Source: Syntrophomonas zehnderi OL-4 (lineage in GTDB: Bacteria; Bacillota; Syntrophomonadia; Syntrophomonadales; Syntrophomonadaceae). Taken from it: a stretch of DNA of 64,000 nucleotides. Below, in pieces: positions 41,201 to 56,200 of the stretch. The translations under genes were made by a program, and so were the position numbers. The stretch is from contig NZ_CGIH01000031.1 in assembly GCF_000983115.1 (NCBI RefSeq), forward strand, positions 16,372 to 80,371, read 5' to 3'. Under the pieces are notes generated by a model. That model was not told where the DNA came from and did no database searches. It worked only from the letters and a program-made list of their open reading frames with translations. How positions within the stretch are numbered: position 1 is the stretch's first letter; each line of letters starts with the position of its first letter.

Positions 41201-44200
41201 GGGGATATTGTAAACAGAGTTGGCCGTAGTTATAAACATTACCTTGGACAGATCAAAAGCCGTTTCCAGATAATGATCGCTAAAGGTTGAATTCTGTTCG
41301 GGATCCAAAACCTCCAACAGGGCTGAAGCCGGATCACCTCTAAAATCTGTTGTCATTTTATCTATTTCATCCAAAAGAAATACTGGATTTTTGGAACCGG
41401 CTTGTTTTATTCCCTGAATTATTCGCCCCGGCATAGCACCAACATAAGTACGGCGGTGACCCCTGATTTCGGCCTCATCCTTTACCCCTCCCAGGGACAG
41501 GCGCACAAAATTACGCCCCAGGGCATGGGCAACCGATTTGCCCAAAGACGTTTTGCCCACTCCGGGCGGTCCAACCAAACATAAAATTGGGCCTTTCATT
41601 TTTTTGGCCAGTTTTCTAATTGCCAGGTATTCAAGGATTCTTTCCTTCGGCTTTTCCAAACCATAGTGATCCTCGTCCAAGATCTTTTCCGCTTGATCCA
41701 GATTCAGTCTGTCCCGGGTTTCTTTTGACCAGGGCAGGGACAGAATCCAATCAATATAATTCCTGACCACTACTGCCTCGGCTACCATGGGCGGCATCTT
41801 CTCCAGCCGATCCAATTCCTTGTTTACCTTTTCCAAGGCTTCAGCGGGGAGATTGGCTTCCGTAATCTTTTCCCGCAATTCTTCAACCTCGGCTGTCCGT
41901 TCATCCTTTTCTCCCAATTCTTTTTGGATTGCCTTCATCTGTTCGCGCAGATAATACTCTTTCTGGGTTTTTTCCATTTGTTTGCGAACCCGGATATTTA
42001 TCTTGCGCTCCAGTTCCAGTACTTCCATTTCCTTGGCTAAAATATCACACAAAGCGTTTAAACGCTTCGTTATATCCAAAGCTTCTAAGATAGCCTGTTT
42101 TTCATGAATGCGCAGGGTTAAATGAGAGGCAATCACATCGGCCAGGCGCGCAGGCTCATCTATGGTGACTACAGAAGCAACCGTTTCCGGCGGGATCTTT
42201 TTACTCATGCGCACATACTGCTCAAACTGGTAGATGAGGGTTCTGGTCAAGGCCTCCAGTTCCGCATCTTTTTCAACGGTTTCATTTTTATATTCCTCGA
42301 TAACAACTTTTAAAAAAGCGTCATAAGGAACATAATTAAGCACTTTCGCGCGGCAAATGCCTTCAACCAAGACCCGCATGGTACCACCGGGCATTTTAAG
42401 GATTTGTTTTATTTCTGCCACCGTACCTACTTCATATATATCTTCTTCATTGGGATCATCGTTTTGAGCTTCCTTCTGGGTAGCCAGAAATATTTCTTTG
42501 TTGCCCAGCATCGCTTCTTCTATGGCATTAATGGATTTTTTGCGGCCCACATCGAGATGGATAACCGTATATGGAAAAACAAGTACCCCTCTAAGGGGTA
42601 GCATCGGTAATTCACGATAATCAACTATAAATTGTTCCGACAAAAAAAAACACCTCCTAAGCAAGTTTATTCTACTATATAATATAGCAGCTTCGCAAGA
42701 AAGCCCACACTTTTATGAATACCCGACACTTACAAAGGGAAGATGACAATACCAGGAAAGCGCTGGCGTTGCTTAAAAGAGATGCTCCTGGCTGCCCAGC
42801 CTTTTTGTATCCCCGGTTATTCACTGATTATAGCAGCATTAAAGACTTCTTTAATATCTTTAACCGGCTTTACTTCTATTTCCGGGAAACTCGCGAATAT
42901 ACTCAGCCAATTATCATGCGGAATTAATACTTTTTTAATACCTGCACCCCGAGCTGCTTCCACTTTACTCATTACTCCGCCGACTGGTTTTACCCTGCCA
43001 TGTACGGATATTTCTCCGGTCATGGCAACCAGATTGTCTACCCGGCTCTGTTTAAGAGCCGAATATACAGCGGTAGCCATCGAAACACCAGCCGAAGGCC
43101 CGTCTACCGGCACCCCACCGGGGAAATTCACATGAATATCATAGTCGCGGGTGTTTAATCCGAATTCTGATTTCAAGACGGTCATTACATTATCAACGGC
43201 TGCTTTGGCCATACTTTTACGGCGAAAACTCTTGTCCCCTACACCCATCTGTTCTTCTTCAATAACACCGGTTACCGTCCATTTTCCATTGCCTTTTTCA
43301 ACCGGGGTTACTGATGCCTCGACTTCGATTAGGGTTCCTACATTGGCTCCATGTACAGCCAGACCGTTAACTACTCCGATGAGAGGATGGTCTTTGGGTT
43401 TGATGTCCAATCGCGGTGTGTAACGGCCGTTATTTACAACTTTTTGAATTATGGACTGATCAATTATATCCTTTTTATCTACCTGGGCAATTCCAGCCGC
43501 TAATTGAACAAGATTAACGGCTTCTCGACCATTGTAGGCATATTTACATATCTCTTCCCGGGCTTCATCATCCAACTTCATATTAATCTTGCGTGCCGCA
43601 CCTGCGGTAATTTTCTCAATTGATTCTTTGTCCAGGGGTTTAAAGAACACTTCCAGACAACGTGACCTGATGGCGGGCGGCAGTTCTTCCGGCATGCGGG
43701 TTGTGGCTCCGATCAGGCGAAAATCAGCCGGCAGTCCATTTTTAAAAATATCATGGATATGTCCGGGAATTACTTTATCATATTCTGCATAATAGGCGCT
43801 TTCCAGCATTACCTTGCGATCTTCCAAGACTTTGAGGAGTTTGTTCATTTGGATGGGATGCAGCTCCCCGATTTCGTCTACAAACAATACTCCCCCATGA
43901 GCTTTGGTGCAAGCCCCCGGTTTAGGCTGCGGAATCCCGGCCGCCCCCATTGAACCTGCGCCTTGATAAATAGGATCATGGACTGAACCTATCAAGGGAT
44001 CTGCAATGTTGCGCTCATCAAAACGGCAGATGGTTGCATCCATTTCTACAAAGTTGGCATTCTCTTTAAATGGAGATAAAGGATTCTCGCGGGCTTCCTC
44101 CAAAACCAGACGAGCGGCGGCTGTTTTTCCAACCCCGGGAGGCCCATAAATAATTACGTGCTGAGGGTTCGGCCCGCAAAGAGCTGATCTTAAAATACTT

Positions 44201-47200
44201 ACCCCTTCTTCCTGACCGACTACGTCCTGAAAGCTGGTAGGTCTGCTCAGGCTGGACAAAGGCTCGGTTAATTTAATGTTACGCAATTCCCGCAGCCGGT
44301 TTTTTTCCTTCTCAGACTCCCTAACCAAAACCGACTTTCCTTTTTGCTGACTTTTCAGCAGGTTCCAAAAATATAATCCTATGATAATAGCGAAAAATAT
44401 CTGAATTAAATATAAAATGCCCCCGTATTGCATAAAAAAACTATTCATTTTCTTTATCCTCTTTCCTGCAGTTTTTAATATTATGCCCGGGCATTTTGAT
44501 TTACTGTCAGTTTAAAATCAGTAAAAAAAGGCAGCTTACGCCGCCTTTTTCCAATCCTTAAAACTTTGGAGGATGAAATATAAGATCATATACAAAAAGC
44601 AGCTTACGCTGCTTTTTGTATATTAGTTAACCTTACGTTTGGCATCCACTGTTACTAATAATGGTTTTTCCTTTTTGTCTATGACGTCTTTGGTGATTAC
44701 GACTTTCGTAATATCCATACGTCCCGGTACGTCATACATTACATCCAGCATCACATCTTCGATAATAGCTCTTAAACCTCGAGCACCGGTATTGCGGCGC
44801 AGAGCTTCCTCAGCTATTGCCAGGAGGGCATCATCCATAAATTCCAAGTCGACCCCATCCAGCTCAAAGAGTTTTTTGTATTGCTTGGCTAGTGCATTTT
44901 TGGGTTCGTTTAGTATTTTTACTAAAGACTCTTTATCCAGGGCATCCAGGGTTACAATAACCGGCACCCGACCAACAAATTCAGGTATCAAACCATAACG
45001 AAGAAGATCCTGGGGGAGTATCTGGTTTAAAATATCACCGATTTTTTTCTCCTCCCGGCTTTTTATATCTGCCCCAAAGCCCATCACTTTTTCGCCGACC
45101 CGGTTTTGGATAATCTTATCGATTCCTTCGAAGGCACCTCCACAGATAAACAAAATATTGCTGGTATCTATCTGGATAAATTCCTGATGGGGATGTTTTC
45201 TACCTCCCTGCGGTGGCACACTGGCAACCGTACCCTCCAGGATCTTCAGCAGTGCCTGTTGAACACCTTCACCTGACACATCCCGAGTAATACTGGGATT
45301 ATCAGTTTTTCTGGCGATTTTATCGATTTCATCGATATAGACGATACCTTTTTCAGCCTTTTCAATGTCATAATCAGCCGCCTGGATCAATTTTAGCAGG
45401 ATATTTTCCACATCCTCACCCACATAACCGGCTTCAGTAAGGGAGGTCGCATCGGCAATGGCAAAGGGCACATTCAGGATACGTGCCAGGGTTTGAGCCA
45501 ACAAGGTTTTGCCGCTGCCGGTCGGCCCCAGCATCATGATATTGCTTTTTTGCAGTTCAACATCATCCAGTTTCATGCCCAGATTAATCCGTTTATAGTG
45601 ATTATAAACAGCTACTGACAGGGCTTTCTTGGCTAACTCCTGACCGATTACGTAGTCATCCATGATTTCCTTTATTTCATGCGGTTTAGGTATTTCTCCC
45701 AGTTCAAAACCAATATCGTCAGCGAGTTCCTCTTCGATTATTTCGTTGCATAACTCAATGCACTCATCACAAATATATACCCCTGGCCCGGCTACTAGTT
45801 TCTTAACCTGTTCCTGCGTTTTTCCGCAAAAAGAACATTTTAGTTGGCCTTTTTCTTCACCATATTTAGGCATAAATTCACCTCTCTTCAAAAGGCTGTC
45901 TATTTATCGATCTTGGGGTGACTGATTACTTCATCGATAATACCATACTCTTGAGCTTCGACAGCAGTCATGAAATAATCTCTTTCGGTATCGCGACGAA
46001 TTCTTTCCAGATCTTGTCCGGTTCTTTCGGCAAGAATCCGGTTGAGGCTTTCCTTCATTTGAATTATTCTGCGCGCCCGGATTTCTATATCTGTGGCTTG
46101 CCCCTCAGTTCCACCCGAGGGCTGATGAATCATTACTTCTGAGTTTGGCAAAGCGTACCGTTTGCCTTTAGTACCTGCAGCAAGAAGGAAAGCCCCCATG
46201 CTGGCTGCCAGACCAACACATATTGTCGATACGTTAGGGCGAATATACTGAATGGTATCATAAATAGCCATTCCCGCAGTGATAACACCGCCCGGACTGT
46301 TGATATACAGATTGATATCTTTATCAGGGTTTTCGGCTTCCAGGAACAATAGCTGAGCAATAATCAGATTAGCAACGGTGTCATCAACCGCACTGCCCAG
46401 AAACACTATACGATCTTTCAGCAAACGAGAATAAATATCATATGATCTCTCACCGCGATTGGTTTGTTCTACTACCATAGGTATCAGATACGACATTGGA
46501 ACTCCCTCCTCTACTTAAATTATGCATACCATTTATACTATAGTATTCTATTAATATAGTATTCTTTTTAGGCTTCAGTTTCTCCTTCTGCAACCAAGTC
46601 TTCCTCAGGAATATCTGCTTCAGTAACCACAGCATGATCCACCAGATACTGGATGGCTTTATCCATTTTTAAACCAAATTCAATCTCATCCATAACTCCG
46701 CTCAGGTTTTGTTTGGCCTGTTCCGGTTCAATACCCATAGACTCTGCAATCTCTGCTATGTGCTTTTCTACTTCTTCTTCACTAACACTAATACCTTTTT
46801 CTTCCATGATCTTTTCCAGCATAAAATTGGAGCGGGCAGTTTTTTCGGCTTCAGGTTCAGCTTCCGCATTAAACTCTTCCAAGGTGCGGCCTGTAAATTG
46901 GAAATACTGTTCCAGGCTTAACCCCTGCATGCGCAGACGATCTGAAAACTGGGTCAACATATGGTTAATCTGCATCTTTACCGCCGCGGGGGGTACTTCA
47001 ATTTCACAGCCCTCCAAGGCCTTGTCCAAGACTGCTTCTTTCAGGAAATTATTTTTTTGGGTTTCCAGCATCTGTTGCAGGTTTTTACGAGTATCTTCTC
47101 TTAATTCAGCGATGGTCTCAAATTGGCTCACTTCCTGGGCAAATTCATCATCCAGAGCCCGTAGCTGTTTGCTTTCCACTTTATTTACAGTAACTTTGAA

Positions 47201-50200
47201 AACAGCCGCCTGGCCTGCCAATTCGGCAGCATGGTAGTCCTGCGGGAAATCTACCTTAACGTCTGTGGAATCGCCCTTTTTAAGTCCTACGATTTGTTCT
47301 TCAAAACCCGGAATAAACGTGCCGGAGCCCAATACCAGCTGATAGTTTTCAGCCGTTCCGCCGGGGAAAGCCTCCCCATCTACAAATCCCTCAAAGTCAA
47401 TGTTTACAGTATCTCCATTATCGGCGGCTTCGTCAACTTTCTCAATTAGCTGGGCGTAGCGCGCCGACATTTCCTCCAAGCGCGCATCTACATCTTCCTC
47501 TTTAAGCTCAAAAACCGGGATGTTTACTTCAAGCCCTTCCAGTTGTCCTAACTTAACATCCGGTTTGACGGCAACTTTGGCATTAAACTTTAATATATTG
47601 TCATCTTGTATTTCTTCAAAATCAAATTCGGGCTGGGCAATGGGATCTATGTTTAATTCCTCTAGAGCTTTTTCATAAGCATCCGGAACTACATATTCGA
47701 GGGCATCTTCAAAGAGAATCTCTTTTCCAAAATGTGCTTCCAGTAGTTCTCTGGGTACTCTCCCCTTGCGAAAGCCAGGAATCGCCACCTGTTTCACTAC
47801 CTTTTTATAGGCTTTTTGCAGACCCTTTTCAAAGACCTCTGCTTCCACCTCAATATGTAGGTAGGCTTCGCTGTTCTCTATTTTTTCTAACTTGGCACTC
47901 ATTTATGCTCCTCCTAACAATAATTCTAATCTAGCTGGCTTTTAATACTTAATATATGCTCTAGTGAGACAATTACTAAACCTGACAATTTAATTGACAG
48001 ATCCCCCAAATGAAATGTACCCTACTTTGGCTAAAAATACAACACCCCGGCGCAAGCCGCCGAGGCCTGAATGTTTTTATGGAGCGGAAGACGAGATTCG
48101 AACTCGCGACCCTCGCCTTGGCAAGGCGATGCTCTACCACTGAGCCACTTCCGCACGCAAACATTTACTACATAAAAGAATAAATAATATCGCCCCCATT
48201 AGTCAAGGTTTTCCGCACAAGAAATTTTATTTTCTTCAACTTTATAGCATTATTGCCTGTCTTAATCAAGTTTAATCACAGCAATGTGTAAAATATGAAT
48301 GTTTTATTAAATTGAAAAACTAAACCGGATTTAAATTTCGGCTTTCCAGATAGTCCATTAGCAAGGCACCCAGCTTGAGAAGAAACATCCCCTGGATCCA
48401 TTCGCTTTCTTCATCTTTAAAAGAATCCTGACGCAGTATTAATAAGGAAAGAGACGGGTTCTTATCGAAAAATCTTGCCAGATCAGCCACCAAATAATTC
48501 TCAATTTTCTTTAATGTCCTTAGGCTAACCTCTACCTTGCGGAAAGCCATCAGGATGTCTCCGGATTTAAAAACCCGCCGTACATCTTTTATAAACAGAC
48601 TTAACTCTTTGCCGGGAGGGGCAGCTAAGATTATAGTATTGTCCTCAATCGTAAGATAGCCCCACTGATAGTTGTCCCCTATAAAATATCGATCCCACAT
48701 AAAACTGCAGCGGTTATCATCCTGGTATAATAGCCGAAAATACTTGCATCGGTTTAACATTTCACAGGCATTGGCTTGATTTAGAACATAGGCATATTGC
48801 CATTCCAGCTGGAGCGGCTGATTAATCAGGGTTACGGCCTCTTTTTCAAATTCATCTACCGAAATAATGTAGGCTTTTACGATGCATTCGCCCCGTTTTT
48901 TAAGGTAGCGGTTATCACTGACATCATAAATCCGTATATCTTCCATTAAAATGTTATAGTTTTTCTTAAACAACTCCTCCACATCCTGCAGAACAATAAA
49001 CATGGGATCGGTAACCCAGAGCATATTACCCAGGGGCATTAACCGGCAAATCCCAATCATACCTGGAATAATATTTTCATGTACATTATCTCCGAAGCGT
49101 CCAAACACCTCGCTTTGCTCACCGGAAAATATATCTTCGAAGATGAGGCTGCTTTGGCCGGTTGGATTAATACGATAAGCACTGACATAGCTCATCATCA
49201 TATTAAATGCGGCTGCCCGCAGATAAGGCGGAAAACGGTTAGCCTGTTTGTCCCAAAATTGATTCATGATGGTAGCACCCGAATATCCCGTATGATCCAG
49301 CAAATAATGATTTTGAAAGAATTGGGCATATATCTTTTGATTTAAATCATCCCAGATTCGGGCATTAGTATTGACTGGTTCGTAATAGCGATCATGAGCT
49401 TCACTCTTGGCGATATTATCTGCTGCTCCCAGGGAATAAGCATAAAAGCTTAAATGTTGGAAAACTTCCTCGTAGGATTGCACCATTTCGAAATTGTCCA
49501 GTTCCTTCCAGGCAGGATAATGCATCATTTCATTTTTAAATTCCGGGGGAAATTGCTGAAAATGCCTGCCCATAATATGGGCGTTGCGGCTGACCAGGGT
49601 AATAGACACCCCAAAAGAACGAGCTACTCTTGCATAACTCAAGTCCTCACCCTGACAAGCCGACAGACAGTGCTCAAGGGCTGCAATCCAGCAGTAGATG
49701 CGGGAAACCCTCGGTCGATGTACAGTTGTGAACTCATTCCACATACTAAGAAGCCAGGCTAGCCTTTTTAGATCTTGGTTTTGTTTTGTATATAAATCAT
49801 ATAGTGTGGCCGCAACTGTAACGTATTCTTCACGCAGCCAGTTGTAGGCGGTAATGTAAGGGCTTAATTGATGGCGGGCCCGGTGTTTTTCGACTTTAAT
49901 AGCTATAGCCTGGGGATGCAGCATTTCCTTGTAAACTTTGTTCTTGTCTAAACCTAATTGTTTGCGTATCGCAGAAGTAGGATAATAATATTCGCCCCTG
50001 CTTTTAGCTCTTATCTCCCGCATTTCCAAATCGCCCAGCAAATTCTCCAGGAGCACCCTGCCCCGTATATCCTTAATAGCTTCAACCGGTGTCAAATTAG
50101 ATAATTCCGGATGCGGCAGGCTCAGCCACTCATCCAGATATTTATCATACATTATTTCCATCTGAATTTCTTCTTCGTCTTCCGGGCTAAATCCGCAGAT

Positions 50201-53200
50201 TCCCTCCATCCATTCCACTTCACTGGGATCATACCCGGTTATTTCATCAAGATGGCAAAGCGCCATAATTACATCGGCTGTTTCGTCAGCGGCTACGATC
50301 AGCAGATCATCGCCAAAATACATCCTTTTAAATAACCCCTGACCTTCCCGCCAAGTAAACTTCAGCCAGTGGTCATGCCGATCTAAAAGCTTAAAGTTTT
50401 TGCTTTTAATTAATCTTTCCACCAAAGCCTGGCGATTTACGTTTTTCAAACTCAGGCTTCGGGTTTTTATCCTGTTTTTCTTGATTCCCTGAACCAGATC
50501 AATGGCCAGCCCACAGACAACTTCGGCACATTCTCTAAGAAATGCCCTAATATCCTCGGCATTTCGGTTGTTTTCAGTTAAATACACAGAATTAACCTCA
50601 TCGTAGAGATACGCTTTTTGTTCAGCATTAAGAATTATCGGCCGCCCGGTAAGCATAGAGACATTGCCGATTTTTATAATACGGGTTAAAAGCAAGGTTC
50701 CTTCCTCGATGAATTGCGTTACCGAACCAAAATCCCTTTCGATTATATGTTCATCCCCACAAAAAATATCCTGGGCCGCCACCGTATTGTTCCTGATCCA
50801 GGTTATCTGGAAGATGCTAACAAAGGAATTCTTCAAAGCAGCACAGACCATTTTGGTTTTTTCCGAAAGAGCGTCTTCCATTTCTTGCATTTCTACCAGG
50901 TAAAAATCAATCAGCGGGGAGACATCGTTATAAAAACGGTAGTTTAGCACATACCATTCCCAGAATAACGGAGCAAATTTAGGGTTAATCTCACCGGCTT
51001 GGGAATATGATAAAAATTTGGCCTGACCGGCCTTCTCCCAAGTAGGAAAGTACTTGCGGGCATAATCAATTAAGTCTAGTAGAGACGACTCAATCAAGGA
51101 ACGATAATTATTCCTTTTTCCCCGAGGAAAATGAATGACTTGGCAAACGCTGAACCCGGCACAGCATTGTCCATACTCTTTTCCGCTTCCACAGGGACAT
51201 GGATTATGCAGCGGTAAGTTAGACATTAAAATTCCCCCTGATATTCTTTTTAAATCTGGATAGAATTTGGGGTTCTGGGAAATTAAAATTTAATTACATA
51301 TTTATCTTTATTATACAGAATATTTTAAAAATTGGGCTGTTAAAATATGCACTAAGTCATAACTGTCAAACCATCAGTATTAATTCTCTAAATATATTGG
51401 GGATACCTGCAAAAAATTAAAGGTGTTAAGAAATTAAGATATGATATGGCGCAAGATTTACGATTAAAGCCGGGTTACCCTTATTTTTTCCGGCAGTTAA
51501 TGCGTATTGGCGACTGATATATATAAAAACTGACGATGAAAATAAATGATATCAACAAGCCCAGCAGCACATAGTTATAATTACGCGCCTTGATAAAAGC
51601 CTGGCGGGATATTTCGCCTTGAATATAAGCAACTGTAATGTTATCCATATCAACCAAGGGGACAACTATCAGCGTAATATTTTTATCCCCAGAGGATCTA
51701 TAAAACGGTGTACCCTTTTGAGCTTTTCTAATATCGTCCGTATTAAGTTCAACTCGGGGAGGTTTTTTTTGCCATAATAGGCGACTTTCGATTCCCTGCA
51801 ATTCATAAACAGCATAATTTTCTAAAGAGGCCATTTTGTCCAGATGTTCTCTAAGGGACAGGTGCAAAGACAGGTCTAATTCACAAAAGCCGATGTATTT
51901 GTCTGCCACAAAGAAAGGAACGGTAGAAACGATGGAATTTTTTCCTTCAAAAGACTCAATTACTGTCAAGCGCTGTTTCTGTTCAATAGAATGGTGAATA
52001 ATTCGCCGATATTTTAAATCAGTATTCGCATCAAGCAGGGTATTAACATCCCAAACCCTTTTACCGTGGGATGAAACCAACTGTAATTGATTTATGGAGT
52101 AATTATCCTGCCACCGGGCATAAACCGGCAGAATTATTTCATTCAAACGGTCTTGATCATTGTCAGCAAAAGCCTTTTTAACCTCAGCATCAACCGCAAT
52201 ATAGTTCGTTAATGAACCGCAAACCTCATTTATTTTGTCAACCGCCGACTGAATATCCCTTAATTGCTCGCGCATGTATGCAGCTTCTGCTTGCTTTAAC
52301 GTATTTCCCTGCACTACTATAGTATGTATAAACTGTCATAAGGCAACTTATTTTTCACAGGAAATTGATGACATTAGGCGGAATCATAGATGAGTTTAGC
52401 AAAAAGGATATAGATTGCTAAAGCAGGCAGGGTATTCTTTTCTCCAGTCAGGTGAAAAATGGAGAGGAGGAGGCTAACCTCCTCCTCTCACACCACCGTA
52501 CCACCTTTCAGCATACGGCGGTTTATATGGATTACGAAATCTATATGCGTTTCAAATAGGCTGCCAGCCCTTGGCTGCAGCCAGCCAACGAGTCAACTTA
52601 CCCTGTTTGCTTGGGAAAGATTTGACATTATCCTCGTATCATGAGTAATTTGTAAGTAACGGTGGCGGCTTCCGCCCGGGTTGCATTCCCCTGGGGTTTA
52701 AAATCGCCTTCCGGATATCCGCCTATAATACCTAAGGATACAATTTTATTTACAGAGTCGACGGCCCAAGGGCTGATCAGACTGCTGTCCTTAAAGGACA
52801 CGCCCGGATTAGTTTCCGGAAGAACAAAGTCGGTGCTTTTGGTGAAATTATCCAACATGGTCGCCATCTGCTCTCTAGTAATCTTTTCGTTGGGAGCAAA
52901 CGTAGTCTCGTCCAAGCCTTTTACAATTCCTTTCTCAAAGCCCCAGTTGACATAGTTATAATACCACTCCGTAGCGGGAACATCCGCAAAGCCGGCAGGC
53001 GTAGCTTGGGTAACGTCTAAGTCATGGATAGTCTTGGCGAGCATAGTAAGGAATTGGGCGCGGGTCAGAGAATCATCCGGCAAATAGAAATTATTCCCCA
53101 TTCCGGTTACCACTCCTCTGGCCGCCAGCTTGCCGATATAATCTCTAGCCCAATGGGTGGCCGTATCCGCAAAATTAATGCTGGCTGCGCCGACCTGAAC

Positions 53201-56200
53201 AGGTATGGTCTGTTTTACCCCGTTATATTCCACATATATATTGCCGGATATTCCGGATTGATTCGTTGCTTGAAAGTACCCGTTCCCATCAATCGTACCG
53301 ACGACAGGATCGCAGGTCCAGGTAAACAGGCTGTCCTTGCTGGCGATCGGAGCAAACCCGAATTTCGCCGTTACATTGATATCAAAGGTTTTTCCCGGAT
53401 CAATCGTAATGTTTTGCACATTCGTAGTGAAGGTAATATTGTTTTGAATATCGACCTTCGCCGTTGTACGAAGATCCCCGCTTGCCGCTTCAATCACAGC
53501 CGTGCCGATGGTATTTCCGGCTGTAAAGAGGCCGTTTCCGTCCACGGAGCTGCCTGAATTGGAATCAACACGGTATTCTACTCCATTTGGTAGTGGTACC
53601 GGCTCATATTTACCGTTGGATGCGTAGGTTGTCAACTTAATATCCGCCCCCGGCATGGCAAGGGGCTGACTGGGATACGTATGTAAATGCTTGGCATCGG
53701 AATCCCCGCGCTGATCATAGACCAGCAGCAGACCATTAGTCGTTTTTCTTTGGCTTTTGCCAGAAGGTGAATTCTTGGCAACCGCCTTGGAATTAATTCC
53801 CCCTTCTCGCACGGCCATGACCGAAGATCCGCCCCCGTCCATATTCACAACGGTGCTGCAGCCCAGCGCGACCAAGTGTCTGGCAACATCCGTCAGTCCT
53901 AGACCTGCTGAGAAGCCAGGCTGTCTGCCATCAAGCACATACAACATGAGGGTGCCGTCCGGTTTAATACCGATGACAGTTCTGGGATTTAAGTTCGTTC
54001 CGCCGGATTTAAATTGGCCTTTATCATAAAGCACGTAGTATACGCCGATCGCTTCCTTGCTGTTGGTCAAGTTTCCGCCCCAATCATATACGGAAATTTC
54101 AACCGTACTGCCAGGAATCAACTGAGCCAGCTGAACGGCATAAGCCGAATCCCCCGCCGTTGAAAGTACCAACTGATTGTCGCCGATGGGTGTATTGCAA
54201 TTACCGTTTCTGACTTCGGCAACGGTCGCCGTTATCGTACCTCCCACCGTTAGTTCCGCATTTTCCGGAGAACCCGCATCCAAAATTACCTCCACAGTTT
54301 TTCCCGCTGTCTTGGTCGAGGAGGCATATTGGCGGTTATACAGGTGCAAAGCCTTCGCCGCACCGTGGGGAACGTTGAAAAAACCGATATCTGCATTATA
54401 GGGCGTAGGTACGTAAACCGTCTGCTGTGCAACAACCGGCTCTGTTGGCTCTATTGAATCTACCGGTTGGGTCTCATCTGCCGACTGGAGCGATTCTTCC
54501 GACTGGGTAGCATCTGTCGGTTGAATTCCATCTGTCGGCTGAACCGGTTCTGAAACCGGTGTTGTAACAACCGTAGGAACGTTAATCGTCCCCTTCAATG
54601 TATAGCCCAGGCTTACCTTTTCTAAAGAAGCGGCGCCGCTTTCGTTGAAGGATATAACATATTCCGGAGCATATCCAGAGGTTTTTATCTTGCCATTGTG
54701 AATCGTCAGCCCCTTGGGCGTTCCGGAAGCAGTGTCGTAAATATCCCCGTTAATGCCCGCAACGACCTTGTAGCCTTGGCTCTCCAGGGAACTGATCATG
54801 GTATCCATCGTATAGGTTCCGGTAACTTCACCTTCAAATACATAAGGCTTTAAATCCGTGCCCTGGGTATCCGCGTTGACAAAATACGCCCTTTCAATTC
54901 CGTTGGCACTGTGCCCCGCCAGTTGTTCGTGATAACTGGCATTGTCATAAATTTCCGATTGAGTCTCATAATAGACATTCCCTATGCCTTGCTGAAATGT
55001 AAATCCGGTTAAAAAAATCCCTGACAACATGGTTATTGCCAAAACTACTGCTGTTAATCTTCTACGGTTCATAATAGTATTGCCTCCATAAGTTTCATGC
55101 ATTTTTAGTGTCCTGGTATTTTTCCCATTCTATCACCGCCATTCCAAGCTTTTCAAGCTGCAATTCCTCTTGTCAAAAGACAGCAGACTGCTCCTGCCCG
55201 TATTTTGCGCCTATCGCTGGCTCTATTGCTCAATTTGGGCTGTGAAAAAAAATTAATCACGGATAGAAGCAAAGCCGCGCACTCCCATTCTTTTGACACG
55301 CCCAGGCATGGCATAAAAATTTGTAACCTTATCGCCCGCTGTCAATAAAATAAACTAAAGGAACTGTTAGAGAGGTTGATAAAAATGATATATGCCAGCC
55401 GGTTCATCAGGCTGAATCCGACCCCTATGAAAGGACCGGATGTCTTGCTGATTCAAACCATATTAGCTGATCTGGGATTTCAAACGGGAGAATTAGATGG
55501 GATCTACGGTGAAAAAACACTGCAAGCGATAAAGAAATTTCAACAATGGCGCAATTTGAAAATAGACGGCATCGTCGGTCCCCAAACCTGGCAGCATTTA
55601 TTGCAGGAAGACAATGTTTTGCAAAAACAGCCTCATAAAATGGCGGCGAAAGCTCTGCCCGTCATTAATGTGCATGTCGATACCAGAATCCTTACCCTGG
55701 TATCCAATCAAAACATTAAGACCTACCCGGTTGCCGTCGGCAAGCCTTCCACCCCTACCCCTCCCGGTAATTGGACTATAGTTCAAAAGACGGTAGACCC
55801 CGGAGGGCCATTTGGGGCTCGCTGGATGCGGCTTAGTATTCCCTTTGGCGGGTACGGCATCCACGGAACCAATAACCCCTCCTCGATTGGCAAGGCTGTC
55901 AGCCACGGCTGCATCAGAATGTATAACAACGATGTAATTGAGCTCTATGATCTGGTACCGATTGGCACACCCGTTAATATTACCGGTGTAGTTCGCAGGA
56001 TTCGCAGACTAAAGATGGGCTCCAAAGGAAACGATGTATCAGAGGTACAGGAATTATTACGCGATCTGGGTTACTATAACGCAAGTATTGACGGCATTTT
56101 CGGTAAAGTTACCCGTCGGGCAGTCATAAGATTTCAAAAAGATCAGGGCCTAAAACCAGATGGTATAGTTGGCAAAATTACATTAAAAGCCTTACAAATC